From positions 215,466 to 279,465 of the forward strand of contig NZ_JAJVHF010000006.1 in assembly GCF_022171985.1 (NCBI RefSeq): a stretch of DNA of 64,000 nucleotides, in the 5' to 3' direction. This document shows, piece by piece, positions 47,878 to 58,581 of the stretch (position 1 is the first letter of the stretch; the number at the start of each line of letters is the position of its first letter). The notes under the pieces are model-generated. The model ran no database searches. It had not been told where the DNA came from and saw only the letters and a program-made list of their open reading frames with translations. The stretch comes from Huaxiibacter chinensis (lineage in GTDB: Bacteria > Pseudomonadota > Gammaproteobacteria > Enterobacterales > Enterobacteriaceae). A program made the position numbers and the translations under genes.

Positions 47878-47989
47878 GGTGGTCTGCCTCGCGTAAAGCG
47901 GTATGAAAATGGATTGAAGTCCGGGCCGTGGATTCTACTCAACTTTAGTCTTTCGAGAAAGCATTGGGATCTTGGACTATTAAAAAGAA

Positions 47990-48033
47990 GATCTATGTAT
48001 TTAGAGATCTGTTTTATTATGATCTCTTATTAG
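47990..48033 (+). other. DNA unwinding element (L, M, R 13-mers)
   Basis: GATCTATGTATTT (47990-48002), GATCTGTTTTATT (48006-48018) and GATCTCTTATTAG (48021-48033) are the L, M and R repeats. L differs from the E. coli copy by a G in the T-tract. Confidence 0.93.
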
Positions 48034-48046
48034 GATCGACCGATCG

Positions 48047-48055
48047 TGTGGATAA
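48047..48055 (-). other. DnaA box R1
   Basis: TGTGGATAA on the plus strand is the consensus box TTATCCACA in reverse orientation. It lies 13 bp after the R 13-mer, as in E. coli. Confidence 0.95.
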
Positions 48056-48152
48056 GCCCGATCTCTCAATAAAGATCATGACCTTAGAAAGGATCGTTTG
48101 CTGTGAATGATCGGTGATCCTGAGCCGTATAAGCTGGGATCAAAACAGCTCT

Positions 48153-48161
48153 TTATCCACA
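48153..48161 (+). other. DnaA box at the R2 position (perfect consensus)
   Basis: TTATCCACA is at the position where E. coli has the R2 variant TTATACACA. Confidence 0.92.
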
Positions 48162-48226
48162 GCCTAAAAACTGAGCAAGGGTTGTTATTGGGATAACTAC
48201 TGCTTAATCCAAGGTTTTAACCAGAG

Positions 48227-48235
48227 TTATCCACA
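48227..48235 (+). other. DnaA box R4
   Basis: TTATCCACA lies at the right border of oriC, matching E. coli R4. Confidence 0.95.
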
Positions 48236-48251
48236 TCTGATCGCACGATCT

Positions 48252-48701
48252 TTAAGCGTTTTTGAGTAAATTTTTCCATTCACCCAGCCATTCTTCTGCT
48301 GGATCCTCCGGAATATCGTGATCGAGGACGTTGATCTTGAGCGTTTCACCGATCTGTTTGGCCCCACACGACGTTAACGCCGCCTCTACTTTCTCTATTG
48401 CACCGCAAAAGGTGTCGTATTCGCGGCTGCCAATACCGATTGCGCCGAAACGCACGGCGGAAAGCTCAGGCTGCTGTTCCTGCAGTTCATCATAGAGCGG
48501 CTGAAGGTTGTCCGGGATATCACCTGCGCCATGCGTTGAGGTGATCAGTAGCCAGATCCCTTCTTTATTAAGGTCGTCCAGCAGTGGTCCGTGCAGCGTT
48601 TCAGTGGAGAAACCCGCGTCTTCCAGCTTTTCGGCCAGATGTTCCGCAACGTATTCCGCTCCGCCAAGAGTACTGCCACTGATGAGAGTAATGTCCGCCA
48701 T
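48252..48701 (-). CDS. mioC: flavodoxin-like protein MioC
   Basis: The 149-residue FMN-binding flavodoxin is implicated in biotin synthase activity in E. coli. The FMN loop is SGSTLGGAEYVAE, followed by STHGAGDIPDN and GSREYDTFCGA. Start 48701 (MADITLISG) is the conserved one. Its transcription runs into oriC. Confidence 0.96.
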   Translation of the reverse strand: MADITLISGSTLGGAEYVAEHLAEKLEDAGFSTETLHGPLLDDLNKEGIWLLITSTHGAGDIPDNLQPLYDELQEQQPELSAVRFGAIGIGSREYDTFCGAIEKVEAALTSCGAKQIGETLKINVLDHDIPEDPAEEWLGEWKNLLKNA

Positions 48702-48791
48702 TGATCGCTCGCTCATATAAAGAGGGGATCATTGTACGCTGTGAGCGAGCTGGGATCTACCTGTGGAAAATGTGGGAATGAAATTGCCCGA

Positions 48792-49250
48792 TCACGGGCG
48801 GATGGTACGCATAATCGGGTTTTGCAGGGAGATCAGCGTCTCGGTGGACTGAATTTCATCAATTGTTTGGATCTTGTTGATAAGTACCTGTTGCAGGGCA
48901 TCGATGGATCGGCACATGACCTTAATAAAGATGCTGTAATGCCCGGTGGTGTAATAGGCTTCCGTCACTTCATCCAGCGCGTTGAGTTTCGCCAGCGCCG
49001 AAGGGTAATCCTTTGCGCTTTTAAGAATAATGCCAATGAAGCAGCACACGTCGTAACCCAGATGCTTTGGACTTACGTCGATGCGCGCCCCGGTGATAAT
49101 GCCCGCTTGCTTCATTTTCTCGACACGTACGTGAATTGTGCCCGGGCTGACGCCAAATTGTTTGGCTAGTTCGGCATAGGCGGTACGCGCATTTGCCATT
49201 AAGGCCTCAAGGATGCCGCGATCCAGATTATCGATCTGATAATTTTCCAT
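48792..49250 (-). CDS. asnC: Lrp/AsnC-family regulator AsnC
   Basis: The 152-residue asparagine-responsive regulator activates asnA. The N-terminal helix-turn-helix is ANARTAYAELAKQFGVSPGTIHVRVEKM (about 19-46). The C-terminal RAM ligand domain has GYDVCCFIGI and TGHYSIFIKV. It is divergent from asnA across 150 bp that must hold both promoters and the AsnC sites. Confidence 0.98.
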   Translation of the reverse strand: MENYQIDNLDRGILEALMANARTAYAELAKQFGVSPGTIHVRVEKMKQAGIITGARIDVSPKHLGYDVCCFIGIILKSAKDYPSALAKLNALDEVTEAYYTTGHYSIFIKVMCRSIDALQQVLINKIQTIDEIQSTETLISLQNPIMRTIRP

Positions 49251-49400
49251 CGTTTTTTCTTATGAAGATTAATGATTAAAACTATTCTAGCGTGTTTTTT
49301 TAACGAATCAAAAGTAAGAAGGCCTTTTTGTTGTTTGATTATTGTATTTGACGCCCTTTCTGTTGCTTAATCATTACCAACAGGACGCAGGAGTATAAAA

Positions 49401-50393
49401 ATGAAAACCGCTTACATCGCAAAACAACGCCAGATCAGTTTCGTTAAATCCTATTTTTCACGTCAGCTTGAAGAGAAGCTCGGTCTTATCGAAGTCCAGG
49501 CTCCCATTCTTAGCCGCGTGGGCGACGGGACGCAGGACAACCTGTCTGGATGCGAAAAAGCGGTACAGGTCAAAGTGAAAACCTTGCCGGACGCCCAGTT
49601 CGAAGTCGTACATTCACTGGCAAAGTGGAAGCGACAGACGCTGGGACAACACGACTTCAGCGCGGGCGAAGGGCTCTACACGCACATGAAAGCCCTTCGT
49701 CCCGATGAAGATCGTCTCACTGCCATTCACTCTGTCTACGTTGACCAGTGGGACTGGGAACGCGTAATGGGTGACGGTGAGCGCCATATGGGGACGCTGA
49801 AAACGACCGTAGAAGCACTCTACGCCGGGATCAAAGCGACCGAAAAGGCCGTGAGCGAAGCGTATGGACTAGCACCGTTCCTGCCAGAGACGATCCACTT
49901 TGTTCACAGCCAGGATCTGCTGAGCCGTTTCCCTGATCTTGACGCCAAAGGCCGTGAGCGAGCGATCGCTAAAGAGCTGGGCGCGGTGTTTCTGATGGGG
50001 ATTGGCGGTGCGTTGTCTGACGGGAAACGTCACGATGTTCGCGCACCTGATTACGACGACTGGAGCTCAGAGAGCGAGGGGAACTATGCCGGGCTGAACG
50101 GCGATATTCTGGTATGGAACCCGATTCTGGAAGATGCTTTTGAGCTTTCGTCTATGGGGATCCGCGTTGATGCTGCAGCGTTAAAACGTCAACTGGCGGT
50201 GACGGGGGATGAAGATCGCCTGAAGCTGGAGTGGCATCAGGCGTTACTGCGCGGCGAAATGCCTCAGACCATTGGCGGCGGTATTGGCCAGTCGCGCCTG
50301 ACCATGCTTCTGCTGCAACTGTCTCATATTGGACAGGTTCAGTGCGGCGTATGGCCGCAGCAGGTCCGTGCGAGCGTCGACGCGCTGCTTTAA
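49401..50393 (+). CDS. asnA: aspartate-ammonia ligase (asparagine synthetase A)
   Basis: The 330-residue enzyme makes asparagine from aspartate, ammonia and ATP and has a class II aminoacyl-tRNA synthetase-like fold. It is recognisable by [17 protein letters not shown] near the N-terminus and GGGIGQSRL near the C-terminus. Its stop codon directly abuts the viaA stop on the other strand. Confidence 0.99.
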   Translation: MKTAYIAKQRQISFVKSYFSRQLEEKLGLIEVQAPILSRVGDGTQDNLSGCEKAVQVKVKTLPDAQFEVVHSLAKWKRQTLGQHDFSAGEGLYTHMKALRPDEDRLTAIHSVYVDQWDWERVMGDGERHMGTLKTTVEALYAGIKATEKAVSEAYGLAPFLPETIHFVHSQDLLSRFPDLDAKGRERAIAKELGAVFLMGIGGALSDGKRHDVRAPDYDDWSSESEGNYAGLNGDILVWNPILEDAFELSSMGIRVDAAALKRQLAVTGDEDRLKLEWHQALLRGEMPQTIGGGIGQSRLTMLLLQLSHIGQVQCGVWPQQVRASVDALL

Positions 50394-51845
50394 TTAGCGT
50401 TTCCACCGCCTGATCAAACGACTACGCAGCCCGGTATCAAAGCGCCAGATATGATCGAAGATGCGCATGATCCCGGGTTTTCCATGTGCAGACATTGCCA
50501 CCGCATGAAAACGATGCTGATGAACGCGTTGTAATGTTTTCACGTTATTGACCACATCATCGGGAAGACGCTGGGCAATAAAATCGGAAATCACCACCGC
50601 ATCGGCATCATGCCACTCACCGCCCTGCATTCGCTCAATGATGGCGCGAAAGCAGCGGGCCAGGTCGGTACCGCCCCGAAAGCGCTGGCTTAAAAAACGG
50701 ATTGCCTGCTCTATGCCCTCTTGCCCCGTCAGTTCATAGGCCACGACCTCACTGGAAAAAAGCATAATGTAACAGCGGCGGCGATCCGCGAGCGCAACGC
50801 GCATCAGGGCCAGGCAAAAGGCTTTGGCGCACTGTTCATTGAAGCCACCCATTGAGCCGGAAGTATCCACACAGACAATAAACGGCCCGCGCGGTTGCTC
50901 ATCAAAATCCTGATGAATCACCGGACGCTGGCTTATCTTCTCCCGCCAGGACTCTCCGTGCAGCCTGTAGGTCAAAAGCTGTTTCTCCACCAGCCGACGA
51001 TAAAACTCATATTCCAGTTCAGTAATGCCAAGCGTCGCCAGTTCTGTGGGCAATAAACGCAGAATATCGTCACTTTGCTGAAGCCCATCTACCTGTTCCG
51101 GCACGGTGGCCGGTTCGCGTACCAGCGTGCGAAATGTTTCCATCGGCGCATCTTTTTTGGGCACCGATTTCGCTTCGCGCGAGCGGCCCAGCTGTTCGGC
51201 CAGTTGCATCAGCTCCGGCTGCAGGGTCAGAAACTCACCGTATTTCACAATCAGCTGATAATCACCGCGCCTGAGCTTCCCGGCGCTCATATCCCACAAA
51301 CGTCCCGCAGCATTCTCGTTTTCGACCAGCACCTCTTCAAGCTGACCGCTTAGCGTCATCCGTTCCTGAACTTCACTGAGCAATTGCTCGCGCTCTTCTT
51401 CCAGAAGCTGTTGATTAAGCGACGTCGTCTGTACCACCAGACTTAATCGCCATCGCTGTAAAAAGAGGGTGTGCAGCGCGGGAGTAAACGTGGCGTTCTC
51501 GGCTGAGAGCGTGCGCGCCTGGCTTGCATAAGGGGAGTGCACCTTATCGAGCAGCGTCAGGATTTGCGGCAGCTGGGTGTTAAACTGTGGGGTAGAGAGC
51601 CGCTGGCTTTCCTGATAACAGGTGACCTCTTCGGTTAACTCTGGCGGGACTTCCGTCTCTCTGAGTCGTCTTCGCAGGCTGTCGCGCCAGCGCGGGAGAT
51701 CGTCGGTAACCGCTTTTTTGATCCGCGGGAATTTCTCAAAGAAGGCAGCCAGTTGAGGTGTAGCGAGAAGCGTAATCATCACTTCTTCAATCAGCCCCTC
51801 TTCACTCACGGCCAGCATCATATTGAGGGTATCCAGCGTTAGCAT
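50394..51845 (-). CDS. viaA: VWA-domain protein ViaA
   Basis: The 483-residue partner of the RavA ATPase has a C-terminal von Willebrand A domain with the MIDAS motif DTSGSMGG. The N-terminal part is largely helical. In E. coli, RavA-ViaA associates with respiratory complexes and sensitises cells to aminoglycosides at low energy. It overlaps ravA by 7 bp. Confidence 0.97.
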   Translation of the reverse strand: MLTLDTLNMMLAVSEEGLIEEVMITLLATPQLAAFFEKFPRIKKAVTDDLPRWRDSLRRRLRETEVPPELTEEVTCYQESQRLSTPQFNTQLPQILTLLDKVHSPYASQARTLSAENATFTPALHTLFLQRWRLSLVVQTTSLNQQLLEEEREQLLSEVQERMTLSGQLEEVLVENENAAGRLWDMSAGKLRRGDYQLIVKYGEFLTLQPELMQLAEQLGRSREAKSVPKKDAPMETFRTLVREPATVPEQVDGLQQSDDILRLLPTELATLGITELEYEFYRRLVEKQLLTYRLHGESWREKISQRPVIHQDFDEQPRGPFIVCVDTSGSMGGFNEQCAKAFCLALMRVALADRRRCYIMLFSSEVVAYELTGQEGIEQAIRFLSQRFRGGTDLARCFRAIIERMQGGEWHDADAVVISDFIAQRLPDDVVNNVKTLQRVHQHRFHAVAMSAHGKPGIMRIFDHIWRFDTGLRSRLIRRWKR

Positions 51846-53335
51846 TGACGGGCCTGTTTGATCTGCGCGCTCACGTCCTGCAGGCTGGCTTCGATACGAC
51901 CTAACCAGTCGCTATGGATAAAGAGACATTTCTGCTGCTCGCTGAACCGCGTGTGCTGTTGATGCCATTCGGTATCCAGCGCGTCCAGCTGCTGCTTGAT
52001 CTCCTCCGGTACGCTGTCCGTGGCATTACCCGGTAGCGCAAGACGTGAACCCTGCAGGCTTACGTCGCGGATAACCAGATGCATACTGGTGTCTACTTCC
52101 AAATTCAATATCTGAGCAAAACCGATGCCGTTAAGCTTGCCCCGGATTTCGCCGCTTTTATCCAGCCATTGCGCCAGGGCGTCTCGTTCGACGGTAATAT
52201 GCACGACCTGCATATCATGCAGCTTAAGCGGTTGCTGGAGCAGTAATGTCAGAGAGGATTCGGTCACATCGGCAGGCAATTCATAGTGCGGCTTACGGGC
52301 AAACATCCCCCCTAAGCGACTCACTTTTAGCGCCGTTTTGTCGCTTTGTTGCTGCTGCAACTGGAGGCGTCTCTGGGTGATTGCGCCCAGTTTATTTAAC
52401 ATCGTCTGCTGACCCCAGGCGTGTCCGGTCATCAATATGTCAAGCTGTTGCTGCATAAGATTCATGCCTTCGGCGTCATGCCACAAACAATCCTTCAACA
52501 AAATAAGATCGATGGGGGCAACGGCTTCACGTCCGCTGAAAAACGCGCAGGCCTGCAACAGGCGTATGGCTTTTTTCCAGCGGCGGTCAGAGACGTACGG
52601 GGCGGACGGCAGCAAATCCAGCTGCTGGCGCAGCATATAGATCAGTTCAAAGACCGCATCAGGCAGGTTAATTTTGCCGATATCCTGCTGCCACTGCTGG
52701 TATTCGTCATCCGTGACCTGAAGCGCAGGAGGGACCGGGTTTTCATTTTCATCCTGCTGGCTTACCAGCAACGAGCGGAAATTCGATTTATCCTGCACTT
52801 TATCAAGCCACAGACGAATCAACATGCGATCGTACAGCGCTTCCAGGCTGCTGTCCGCTTCCGGAAGCTCATTCGACGCGGCCACCAGCAAACGCATGGG
52901 GATCTTCTCTTCACTGGCGCCGTTACGGAAACGCCGTTCGTTAATGGCCGTCAGCAGGGTGTTCAGAATGGCCGGGCCTGCTTTCCAGATTTCATCCAGA
53001 AAGACGATTTCGGCCTCAGGAAGATAGCCTGCCGTTAAACGCTGATAGCGCCCTTCATCTTTAAGCGCCTGGATAGACAGCGGGCCGAATACCTCCTCCG
53101 GCGTGGAGAAGCGGGTCATCAGGTATTCGAAGGCGCGGGCGTTCTGGAACGCGAATTTCAGCCTGCGGGCGATCAGACTTTTGGCAATACCCGGTGGGCC
53201 GAGTAAGAAAACGCTTTCGCCGCTCAGCGCGGCCAGCAAACACAAGCGAACGGCGTGGCTACGCTCGAAAAGGCCTTTTTCCAGCGCGCTGCTGAGGCGG
53301 GAAATTCTTTCTGCTAATAAGTGGGAGTGAGCCAT
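51839..53335 (-). CDS. ravA: MoxR-type AAA+ ATPase RavA
   Basis: The 498-residue hexameric ATPase also binds the inducible lysine decarboxylase in E. coli. Walker A is GPPGIAKS (46-53), and Walker B is IVFLDEIWK. The LARA region lies in the C-terminal half. Start 53335 ([12 protein letters not shown]) matches E. coli; the in-frame extension to 53398 lacks support. Confidence 0.97.
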   Translation of the reverse strand: MAHSHLLAERISRLSSALEKGLFERSHAVRLCLLAALSGESVFLLGPPGIAKSLIARRLKFAFQNARAFEYLMTRFSTPEEVFGPLSIQALKDEGRYQRLTAGYLPEAEIVFLDEIWKAGPAILNTLLTAINERRFRNGASEEKIPMRLLVAASNELPEADSSLEALYDRMLIRLWLDKVQDKSNFRSLLVSQQDENENPVPPALQVTDDEYQQWQQDIGKINLPDAVFELIYMLRQQLDLLPSAPYVSDRRWKKAIRLLQACAFFSGREAVAPIDLILLKDCLWHDAEGMNLMQQQLDILMTGHAWGQQTMLNKLGAITQRRLQLQQQQSDKTALKVSRLGGMFARKPHYELPADVTESSLTLLLQQPLKLHDMQVVHITVERDALAQWLDKSGEIRGKLNGIGFAQILNLEVDTSMHLVIRDVSLQGSRLALPGNATDSVPEEIKQQLDALDTEWHQQHTRFSEQQKCLFIHSDWLGRIEASLQDVSAQIKQARQC

Positions 53336-53557
53336 AATAGTTTTGCATCCTTTCGCTGTCGATACAGCTAATTGAAGCGAGTATAGACGTTTCGGCATGG
53401 GCTGGTAATAGACTGAAGTGCGGCGTTATTTTCTTTGCGCTACATTAATGCGGTTGAATTTAGGGATACGATCTTGCGAATAATCGTGCATACTGTGCGC
53501 CTTTTTGTGGGCCAAGGGACTAAGCACACATTTGTTATATAACGAAAAGACTAGTCT

Positions 53558-55426
53558 ATGAGCACTGATAATAAGCAATCATTAAGCGCAGTAACGCTTG
53601 CGGCTATTGGGGTTGTGTACGGTGATATCGGCACCAGCCCGCTTTATACGCTTCGCGAATGTCTGTCTGGCCAGTTTGGTTTTGGTGTTGAACGTGATGC
53701 CGTCTTTGGCTTCCTGTCTCTCATCTTCTGGCTGCTGATCCTGGTGGTTTCCTTAAAGTATCTCTCTTTCGTCATGCGGGCGGATAACGCCGGTGAAGGG
53801 GGGATCCTGACGCTTATGTCCCTGGCCGGGCGAAATACGTCGGCAAGAATGACGTCGGTCCTGGTCATTATTGGCCTGATTGGCGGCAGCTTCTTCTATG
53901 GTGAGGTCGTCATCACGCCCGCTATCTCGGTGCTTTCGGCAATCGAAGGGCTTGAGATTATCGCGCCGCAGCTTGAAACCTGGGTTGTCCCGCTGGCTAT
54001 TATGGTTCTGACGCTACTGTTTGTGATTCAGAAGCACGGTACGGGGCTGGTGGGGAAACTGTTTGCGCCGATAATGCTGGTGTGGTTCCTGATCCTCGCG
54101 GCACTGGGTTTGCGCGGCATTATTGCCAACCCGGAAGTGCTGCAGGCACTGAATCCTTACTGGGCTGCGCATTTCTTCCTTGAATACAAAGTCGTCTCAT
54201 TCGTCGCGCTGGGCGCGGTCGTGCTCTCCATCACCGGGGTTGAAGCGTTGTATGCGGATATGGGCCACTTTGGCAAACTGCCTATACGTTTAGCCTGGTT
54301 TAGCGTGGTGCTGCCGGCACTGGTGCTGAACTACTTTGGTCAGGGCGCGCTGTTGCTCGCTCATCCTGAAGCCATCAAAAACCCGTTCTTCCTGCTGGCA
54401 CCGGACTGGGCGCTGGTGCCGATGCTGATCCTCGCCACTCTGGCGACCGTGATCGCGTCTCAGGCGGTGATTTCTGGCGTGTTCTCCCTGACGCGTCAGG
54501 CGGTACGTCTGGGGTATCTCTCTCCGATGCGTATCATTCATACCTCGGAAATGGAGTCCGGGCAGATCTACATACCATTCATTAACTGGCTGCTCTACGT
54601 GGCCGTGGTGATAGTGATTGTCAGCTTCGAACACTCCAGCAACCTGGCGGCGGCGTACGGTATCGCGGTCACCGGCACCATGGTGCTGACCTCCCTTCTT
54701 TCCACCACGGTGGCGTACCGAAACTGGCACTGGAATAAATTCCTTGTGGGGATGATTCTGGTTGGTTTCCTGTGTATCGATATTCCGCTGTTCTCGGCAA
54801 ACCTCGACAAGATTGTCTCTGGCGGCTGGCTGCCGCTGACGCTGGGCCTGGTGATGTTCATTGTGATGACCACCTGGAAAAGCGAGCGATTCCGTCTGCT
54901 GCGCCGTATGCACGAGCACGGTAATTCTCTGGAGGCGATGATTGCCTCCCTGGAAAAATCCCCCCCGGTTCGTGTGCCAGGTACCGCTGTCTATATGTCG
55001 CGCGCGCTGAACGTGATTCCGTTTGCCCTGATGCATAACCTCAAGCACAACAAAGTGCTGCACGAACGCGTGATCCTGCTGACGCTTCGCACGGAAGACG
55101 CGCCTTATGTCCACAACGTGCGTCGTGTTCAGATCGAGCAGCTGTCGCCAACCTTCTGGCGCGTGGTGGCAAGCTACGGCTGGCGTGAAACGCCGAACGT
55201 GGAGGAGGTGTTCCACCGTTGCGGTCTGGAAGGGTTGAGCTGCCGTATGATGGAGACCTCGTTCTTTATGTCGCACGAGTCGCTGATTATCGGCAAGCGT
55301 CCCTGGTATTTACGCCTGCGCGGCAAGCTCTATCTTCTCCTGCAACGTAACGCGCTGCGTGCACCCGATCAGTTTGAGATCCCGCCTAACCGCGTCATTG
55401 AACTGGGTACGCAGGTCGAGATTTAA
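53558..55426 (+). CDS. kup: low-affinity K+ transporter Kup (TrkD)
   Basis: The 622-residue K+/H+ symporter of the KUP/HAK family has 12 hydrophobic segments and a ~160-residue cytoplasmic C-terminal domain. The N-terminal signature [17 protein letters not shown] is intact. It is divergent from ravA with a 222-bp gap. The ribosome-binding site is weak (GAAAAGA). Confidence 0.98.
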   Translation: MSTDNKQSLSAVTLAAIGVVYGDIGTSPLYTLRECLSGQFGFGVERDAVFGFLSLIFWLLILVVSLKYLSFVMRADNAGEGGILTLMSLAGRNTSARMTSVLVIIGLIGGSFFYGEVVITPAISVLSAIEGLEIIAPQLETWVVPLAIMVLTLLFVIQKHGTGLVGKLFAPIMLVWFLILAALGLRGIIANPEVLQALNPYWAAHFFLEYKVVSFVALGAVVLSITGVEALYADMGHFGKLPIRLAWFSVVLPALVLNYFGQGALLLAHPEAIKNPFFLLAPDWALVPMLILATLATVIASQAVISGVFSLTRQAVRLGYLSPMRIIHTSEMESGQIYIPFINWLLYVAVVIVIVSFEHSSNLAAAYGIAVTGTMVLTSLLSTTVAYRNWHWNKFLVGMILVGFLCIDIPLFSANLDKIVSGGWLPLTLGLVMFIVMTTWKSERFRLLRRMHEHGNSLEAMIASLEKSPPVRVPGTAVYMSRALNVIPFALMHNLKHNKVLHERVILLTLRTEDAPYVHNVRRVQIEQLSPTFWRVVASYGWRETPNVEEVFHRCGLEGLSCRMMETSFFMSHESLIIGKRPWYLRLRGKLYLLLQRNALRAPDQFEIPPNRVIELGTQVEI

Positions 55427-55456
55427 GGTTTTTGTAACCTGATGCCCTCTCCATTA

Positions 55457-55476
55457 CCCTCTCCCGCGGGAGAGGG
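55457..55476. repeat. CCCTCTCCC/GGGAGAGGG palindromic repeat, copy 5
   Basis: CCCTCTCCCGCGGGAGAGGG is a perfect 20-bp palindrome, 30 bp after the kup stop. Confidence 0.75.
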
Positions 55477-55490
55477 CGCAAACATAAAAA

Positions 55491-55516
55491 AACGGTAACC
55501 GCAGGGTTGCCGTTTT
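55491..55516 (+). terminator. terminator after kup
   Basis: AACGGTAACC-GCAG-GGTTGCCGTT followed by TT lies 64 bp after the kup stop. The stem has one G-T pair. Confidence 0.75.
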
Positions 55517-55542
55517 ACATTTATCTCCTCTGCATTTCACTT

Positions 55543-55556
55543 AGCGAAACGTTTCG
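55543..55556. promoter_or_regulatory. RbsR operator, upstream copy
   Basis: AGCGAAACGTTTCG is a 14-bp match to the RbsR palindrome. The right flank (AC instead of CT) is less conserved than the second copy. Confidence 0.7.
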
Positions 55557-55620
55557 ACGCCGATCACAAATCTGTTACGTCATGATGGTTTTCTGAACAC
55601 CGTTAGGATTAAACTCATGT

Positions 55621-55639
55621 CAGCGAAACGTTTCGCTAG
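55621..55639. promoter_or_regulatory. RbsR operator, main copy
   Basis: CAGCGAAACGTTTCGCTAG is an almost perfect palindrome identical in its core to the E. coli rbs operator (CAGCGAAACGTTTCGCTG). It lies 12 bp upstream of the rbsD start. Confidence 0.9.
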
Positions 55640-55651
55640 TGGAGCAAGAAA

Positions 55652-56071
55652 ATGAAGAAAGGCACGGTACTCAACTCAGAAATCTCATCGGTTATTTCCC
55701 GTCTTGGGCATACCGATACGCTGGTGGTTTGCGATGCAGGCTTACCGGTTCCGCGCAGCACCACTCGTATCGATATGGCATTAACGCAGGGCGTTCCTTC
55801 GTTTATGCAGGTACTGAGCGTGGTCACCGCGGAGATGCAGGTTGAGACCGCCATTCTCGCCGCGGAAATCAAACAACATAATCCGCAACTCCATGAAACG
55901 TTGCTCAGCCACATAGAGCAACTGCAACAACACCAGGGAAACACCATAGAAATTCGTTACACAACGCACGAGCAATTCAAACAACAAACCGCAGACAGTC
56001 AGGCGGTGATTCGCAGCGGGGAGTGTTCCCCGTATGCGAATATCATTCTCTGTGCTGGCGTCACTTTCTGA
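55652..56071 (+). CDS. rbsD: D-ribose pyranase RbsD
   Basis: The 139-residue enzyme interconverts beta-ribopyranose and beta-ribofuranose so that RbsK can act. The catalytic His20 (SRLGHTD) is present. It is the first gene of rbsDACBKR. Confidence 0.98.
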   Translation: MKKGTVLNSEISSVISRLGHTDTLVVCDAGLPVPRSTTRIDMALTQGVPSFMQVLSVVTAEMQVETAILAAEIKQHNPQLHETLLSHIEQLQQHQGNTIEIRYTTHEQFKQQTADSQAVIRSGECSPYANIILCAGVTF

Positions 56072-56078
56072 GGCCGTC

Positions 56079-57584
56079 ATGGACGCATTACTGCAACTTA
56101 AAGGGATCGATAAGTCGTTCCCGGGCGTAAAAGCCCTCTCCGGCGCGGCACTTAACGTCTATCCTGGCCGCGTCATGGCGCTGGTGGGTGAAAACGGTGC
56201 CGGCAAATCCACCATGATGAAGGTGCTGACCGGCATCTATCAACGCGATGCAGGTTCACTGCTGTGGCTGGGAAAAGAGACCACCTTTAACGGACCTAAA
56301 TCCTCCCAGGAAGCGGGCATCGGTATCATTCACCAGGAACTGAACCTGATCCCGCAGCTCAGCATTGCGGAAAACATCTTCCTTGGCCGTGAATTCGTCG
56401 GCCGCTTTGGCAAGATCGACTGGAAAACGATGTACGCCGAAGCGGACAAGCTGCTGGCGAAGCTGAACCTGCGCTTTAAAAGCGACCGTCTGGTAGGCGA
56501 TCTGTCCATTGGCGATCAGCAAATGGTCGAAATCGCCAAGGTGCTGAGCTTTGAGTCAAAAGTCATCGTCATGGACGAGCCGACAGATGCATTGACCGAC
56601 ACCGAAACCGACTCCTTATTCCGCGTTATTCGCGAACTCAAATCGCAAGGCCGCGGCATCGTCTACATCTCCCACCGTATGAAAGAGATCTTCGAAATTT
56701 GCGATGACGTGACGGTCTTCCGCGACGGGCAGTTTATTGCCGAACGCGAAGTGGCGACGCTCAGTGAAGACTCACTTATCGAAATGATGGTGGGACGTAA
56801 GCTTGAAGATCAGTATCCGCGCCTGGATAAAGCACCGGGTGGCTTGCGTCTGAAGGTGGATAATCTGTGCGGGCCGGGCGTGGATAACGTGTCGTTTACG
56901 CTGCGCCAGGGGGAAATCCTGGGGGTGGCGGGGCTCATGGGCGCGGGGCGTACCGAGCTGATGAAAGTGCTCTATGGCGCACTGCCTCGCAGCAGCGGTT
57001 ATGTCACCCTCGACGGCCATGAGGTGGTGACTCGTTCTCCGCAGGATGGCCTGGCGAACGGTATCGTTTATATCTCTGAAGACCGTAAACGTGACGGCTT
57101 AGTGCTGGGCATGTCGGTAAAAGAGAATATGTCACTTACCGCGCTGCGCTACTTTAGCCACAACGTCGGCAGCCTGCGGCATAAAGATGAGCAGCAGGCG
57201 GTCAGCGATTTTATCCGTCTTTTCAATGTGAAAACACCGTCAATGGAGCAGGCAATCGGCCTGCTGTCCGGCGGTAATCAGCAAAAAGTGGCGATTGCCC
57301 GCGGCTTAATGACGCGTCCGAAAGTGCTGATCCTCGATGAACCTACCCGTGGGGTGGACGTCGGGGCGAAGAAAGAGATTTATCAGTTAATCAACCAGTT
57401 CAAGGCTGATGGCCTGAGCATCATTCTGGTCTCTTCCGAGATGCCAGAAGTCTTAGGCATGAGCGATCGTATTATTGTTATGCATGAAGGGCATCTCGGC
57501 GGTGAATTCACTCGCGAGCAGGCCACCCAGGAAGTTCTGATGGCTGCCGCTGTGGGCAAGCTTAATCGCGTGAATCAGGAGTAA
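56079..57584 (+). CDS. rbsA: ribose ABC transporter ATPase RbsA
   Basis: The 501-residue protein has two fused ABC modules. The first has Walker [10 protein letters not shown] (37-45). The second has the degenerate Walker [10 protein letters not shown] and signature LSGGNQQK with Walker [12 protein letters not shown]. Start 56079 ([12 protein letters not shown]) matches E. coli; the frame is open further upstream into rbsD. Confidence 0.98.
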   Translation: MDALLQLKGIDKSFPGVKALSGAALNVYPGRVMALVGENGAGKSTMMKVLTGIYQRDAGSLLWLGKETTFNGPKSSQEAGIGIIHQELNLIPQLSIAENIFLGREFVGRFGKIDWKTMYAEADKLLAKLNLRFKSDRLVGDLSIGDQQMVEIAKVLSFESKVIVMDEPTDALTDTETDSLFRVIRELKSQGRGIVYISHRMKEIFEICDDVTVFRDGQFIAEREVATLSEDSLIEMMVGRKLEDQYPRLDKAPGGLRLKVDNLCGPGVDNVSFTLRQGEILGVAGLMGAGRTELMKVLYGALPRSSGYVTLDGHEVVTRSPQDGLANGIVYISEDRKRDGLVLGMSVKENMSLTALRYFSHNVGSLRHKDEQQAVSDFIRLFNVKTPSMEQAIGLLSGGNQQKVAIARGLMTRPKVLILDEPTRGVDVGAKKEIYQLINQFKADGLSIILVSSEMPEVLGMSDRIIVMHEGHLGGEFTREQATQEVLMAAAVGKLNRVNQE

Positions 57585-57588
57585 GAAG

Positions 57589-58554
57589 ATGACAACCCAG
57601 GCTGTTTCTGGTCGCCGGTATTTCACCAAAGCATGGCTGTTGGAACAAAAATCGCTGATTGCGCTGTTGGTGCTGATCGCGGTGGTGTCCACCATGAGTC
57701 CCAACTTTTTTACCGTTAATAACCTCTTCAACATACTTCAGCAGACCTCCGTGAACGCCATTATGGCGGTGGGGATGACGCTGGTGATTTTGACCTCGGG
57801 TATCGACTTGTCCGTTGGTTCCCTGCTGGCGCTTACCGGCGCGGTCGCGGCATCTATTGTCGGGATTGAGGTTAATGCGCTGGTGGCCGTTGCCGCCGCG
57901 CTGGCGTTGGGTGCCGCGATCGGTGCCGTGACCGGTATGATTGTGGCGAAAGGCCGGGTGCAGGCGTTTATCGCCACCCTGGTGATGATGCTTTTACTGC
58001 GCGGCGTGACGATGGTTTATACCAACGGCAGCCCGGTGAATACCGGCTTTACGGATAATGCCGATCTGTTTGGCTGGTTCGGTATTGGTCGCCCGCTGGG
58101 TATCCCAACGCCCGTATGGATTATGGGGATCGTCTTCCTGGCAGCCTGGTACATGTTGCACCATACGCGTCTTGGCCGTTATATCTATGCGTTGGGCGGT
58201 AATGAAGCGGCAACGCGTCTGTCCGGCATCAGCGTTAACAAAGTTAAAATCATTGTTTACTCCCTGTGCGGCTTACTGGCCTCGCTGGCAGGCATCATTG
58301 AAGTCGCACGTCTTTCATCGGCGCAGCCTACGGCAGGCACGGGCTACGAGCTTGATGCGATTGCAGCGGTGGTGCTGGGCGGGACGAGCCTTGCGGGGGG
58401 TAAAGGTCGCATTGTTGGGACCTTGATCGGCGCACTGATCCTTGGTTTCCTGAATAATGGCTTGAATTTATTAGGTGTTTCCTCCTATTACCAGATGATC
58501 GTTAAAGCGGTGGTGATTTTGCTGGCGGTACTGGTAGACAACAAAAAACAGTAA
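57589..58554 (+). CDS. rbsC: ribose ABC transporter permease RbsC
   Basis: The 321-residue inner-membrane permease has 8-10 hydrophobic segments and the family motif GGNEAATRLSGI in the cytoplasmic loop. It follows rbsA by 4 bp. Confidence 0.98.
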   Translation: MTTQAVSGRRYFTKAWLLEQKSLIALLVLIAVVSTMSPNFFTVNNLFNILQQTSVNAIMAVGMTLVILTSGIDLSVGSLLALTGAVAASIVGIEVNALVAVAAALALGAAIGAVTGMIVAKGRVQAFIATLVMMLLLRGVTMVYTNGSPVNTGFTDNADLFGWFGIGRPLGIPTPVWIMGIVFLAAWYMLHHTRLGRYIYALGGNEAATRLSGISVNKVKIIVYSLCGLLASLAGIIEVARLSSAQPTAGTGYELDAIAAVVLGGTSLAGGKGRIVGTLIGALILGFLNNGLNLLGVSSYYQMIVKAVVILLAVLVDNKKQ

Positions 58555-58581
58555 CTGACGACACTACAGGACATCTTAGAT

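Larger units (their letters stand above)
47970..48245. other. oriC: chromosomal replication origin oriC
   Basis: This segment between mnmG and mioC aligns along its length with E. coli oriC. Three 13-mers form the DUE (47990-48033). Three perfect DnaA boxes are at 48047-48055, 48153-48161 and 48227-48235, and a weaker R3-like site is at 48188-48196. About 14 GATC motifs occur between 47960 and 48250. The highly conserved middle part (TGAATGATCGGTGATCCTG) contains the IHF-site region. Confidence 0.98.

Noticed and set aside
54290..55276. 328-codon minus-strand frame opposite kup
   Set aside because: His/Gln/Arg-rich antisense shadow of a membrane-protein gene.
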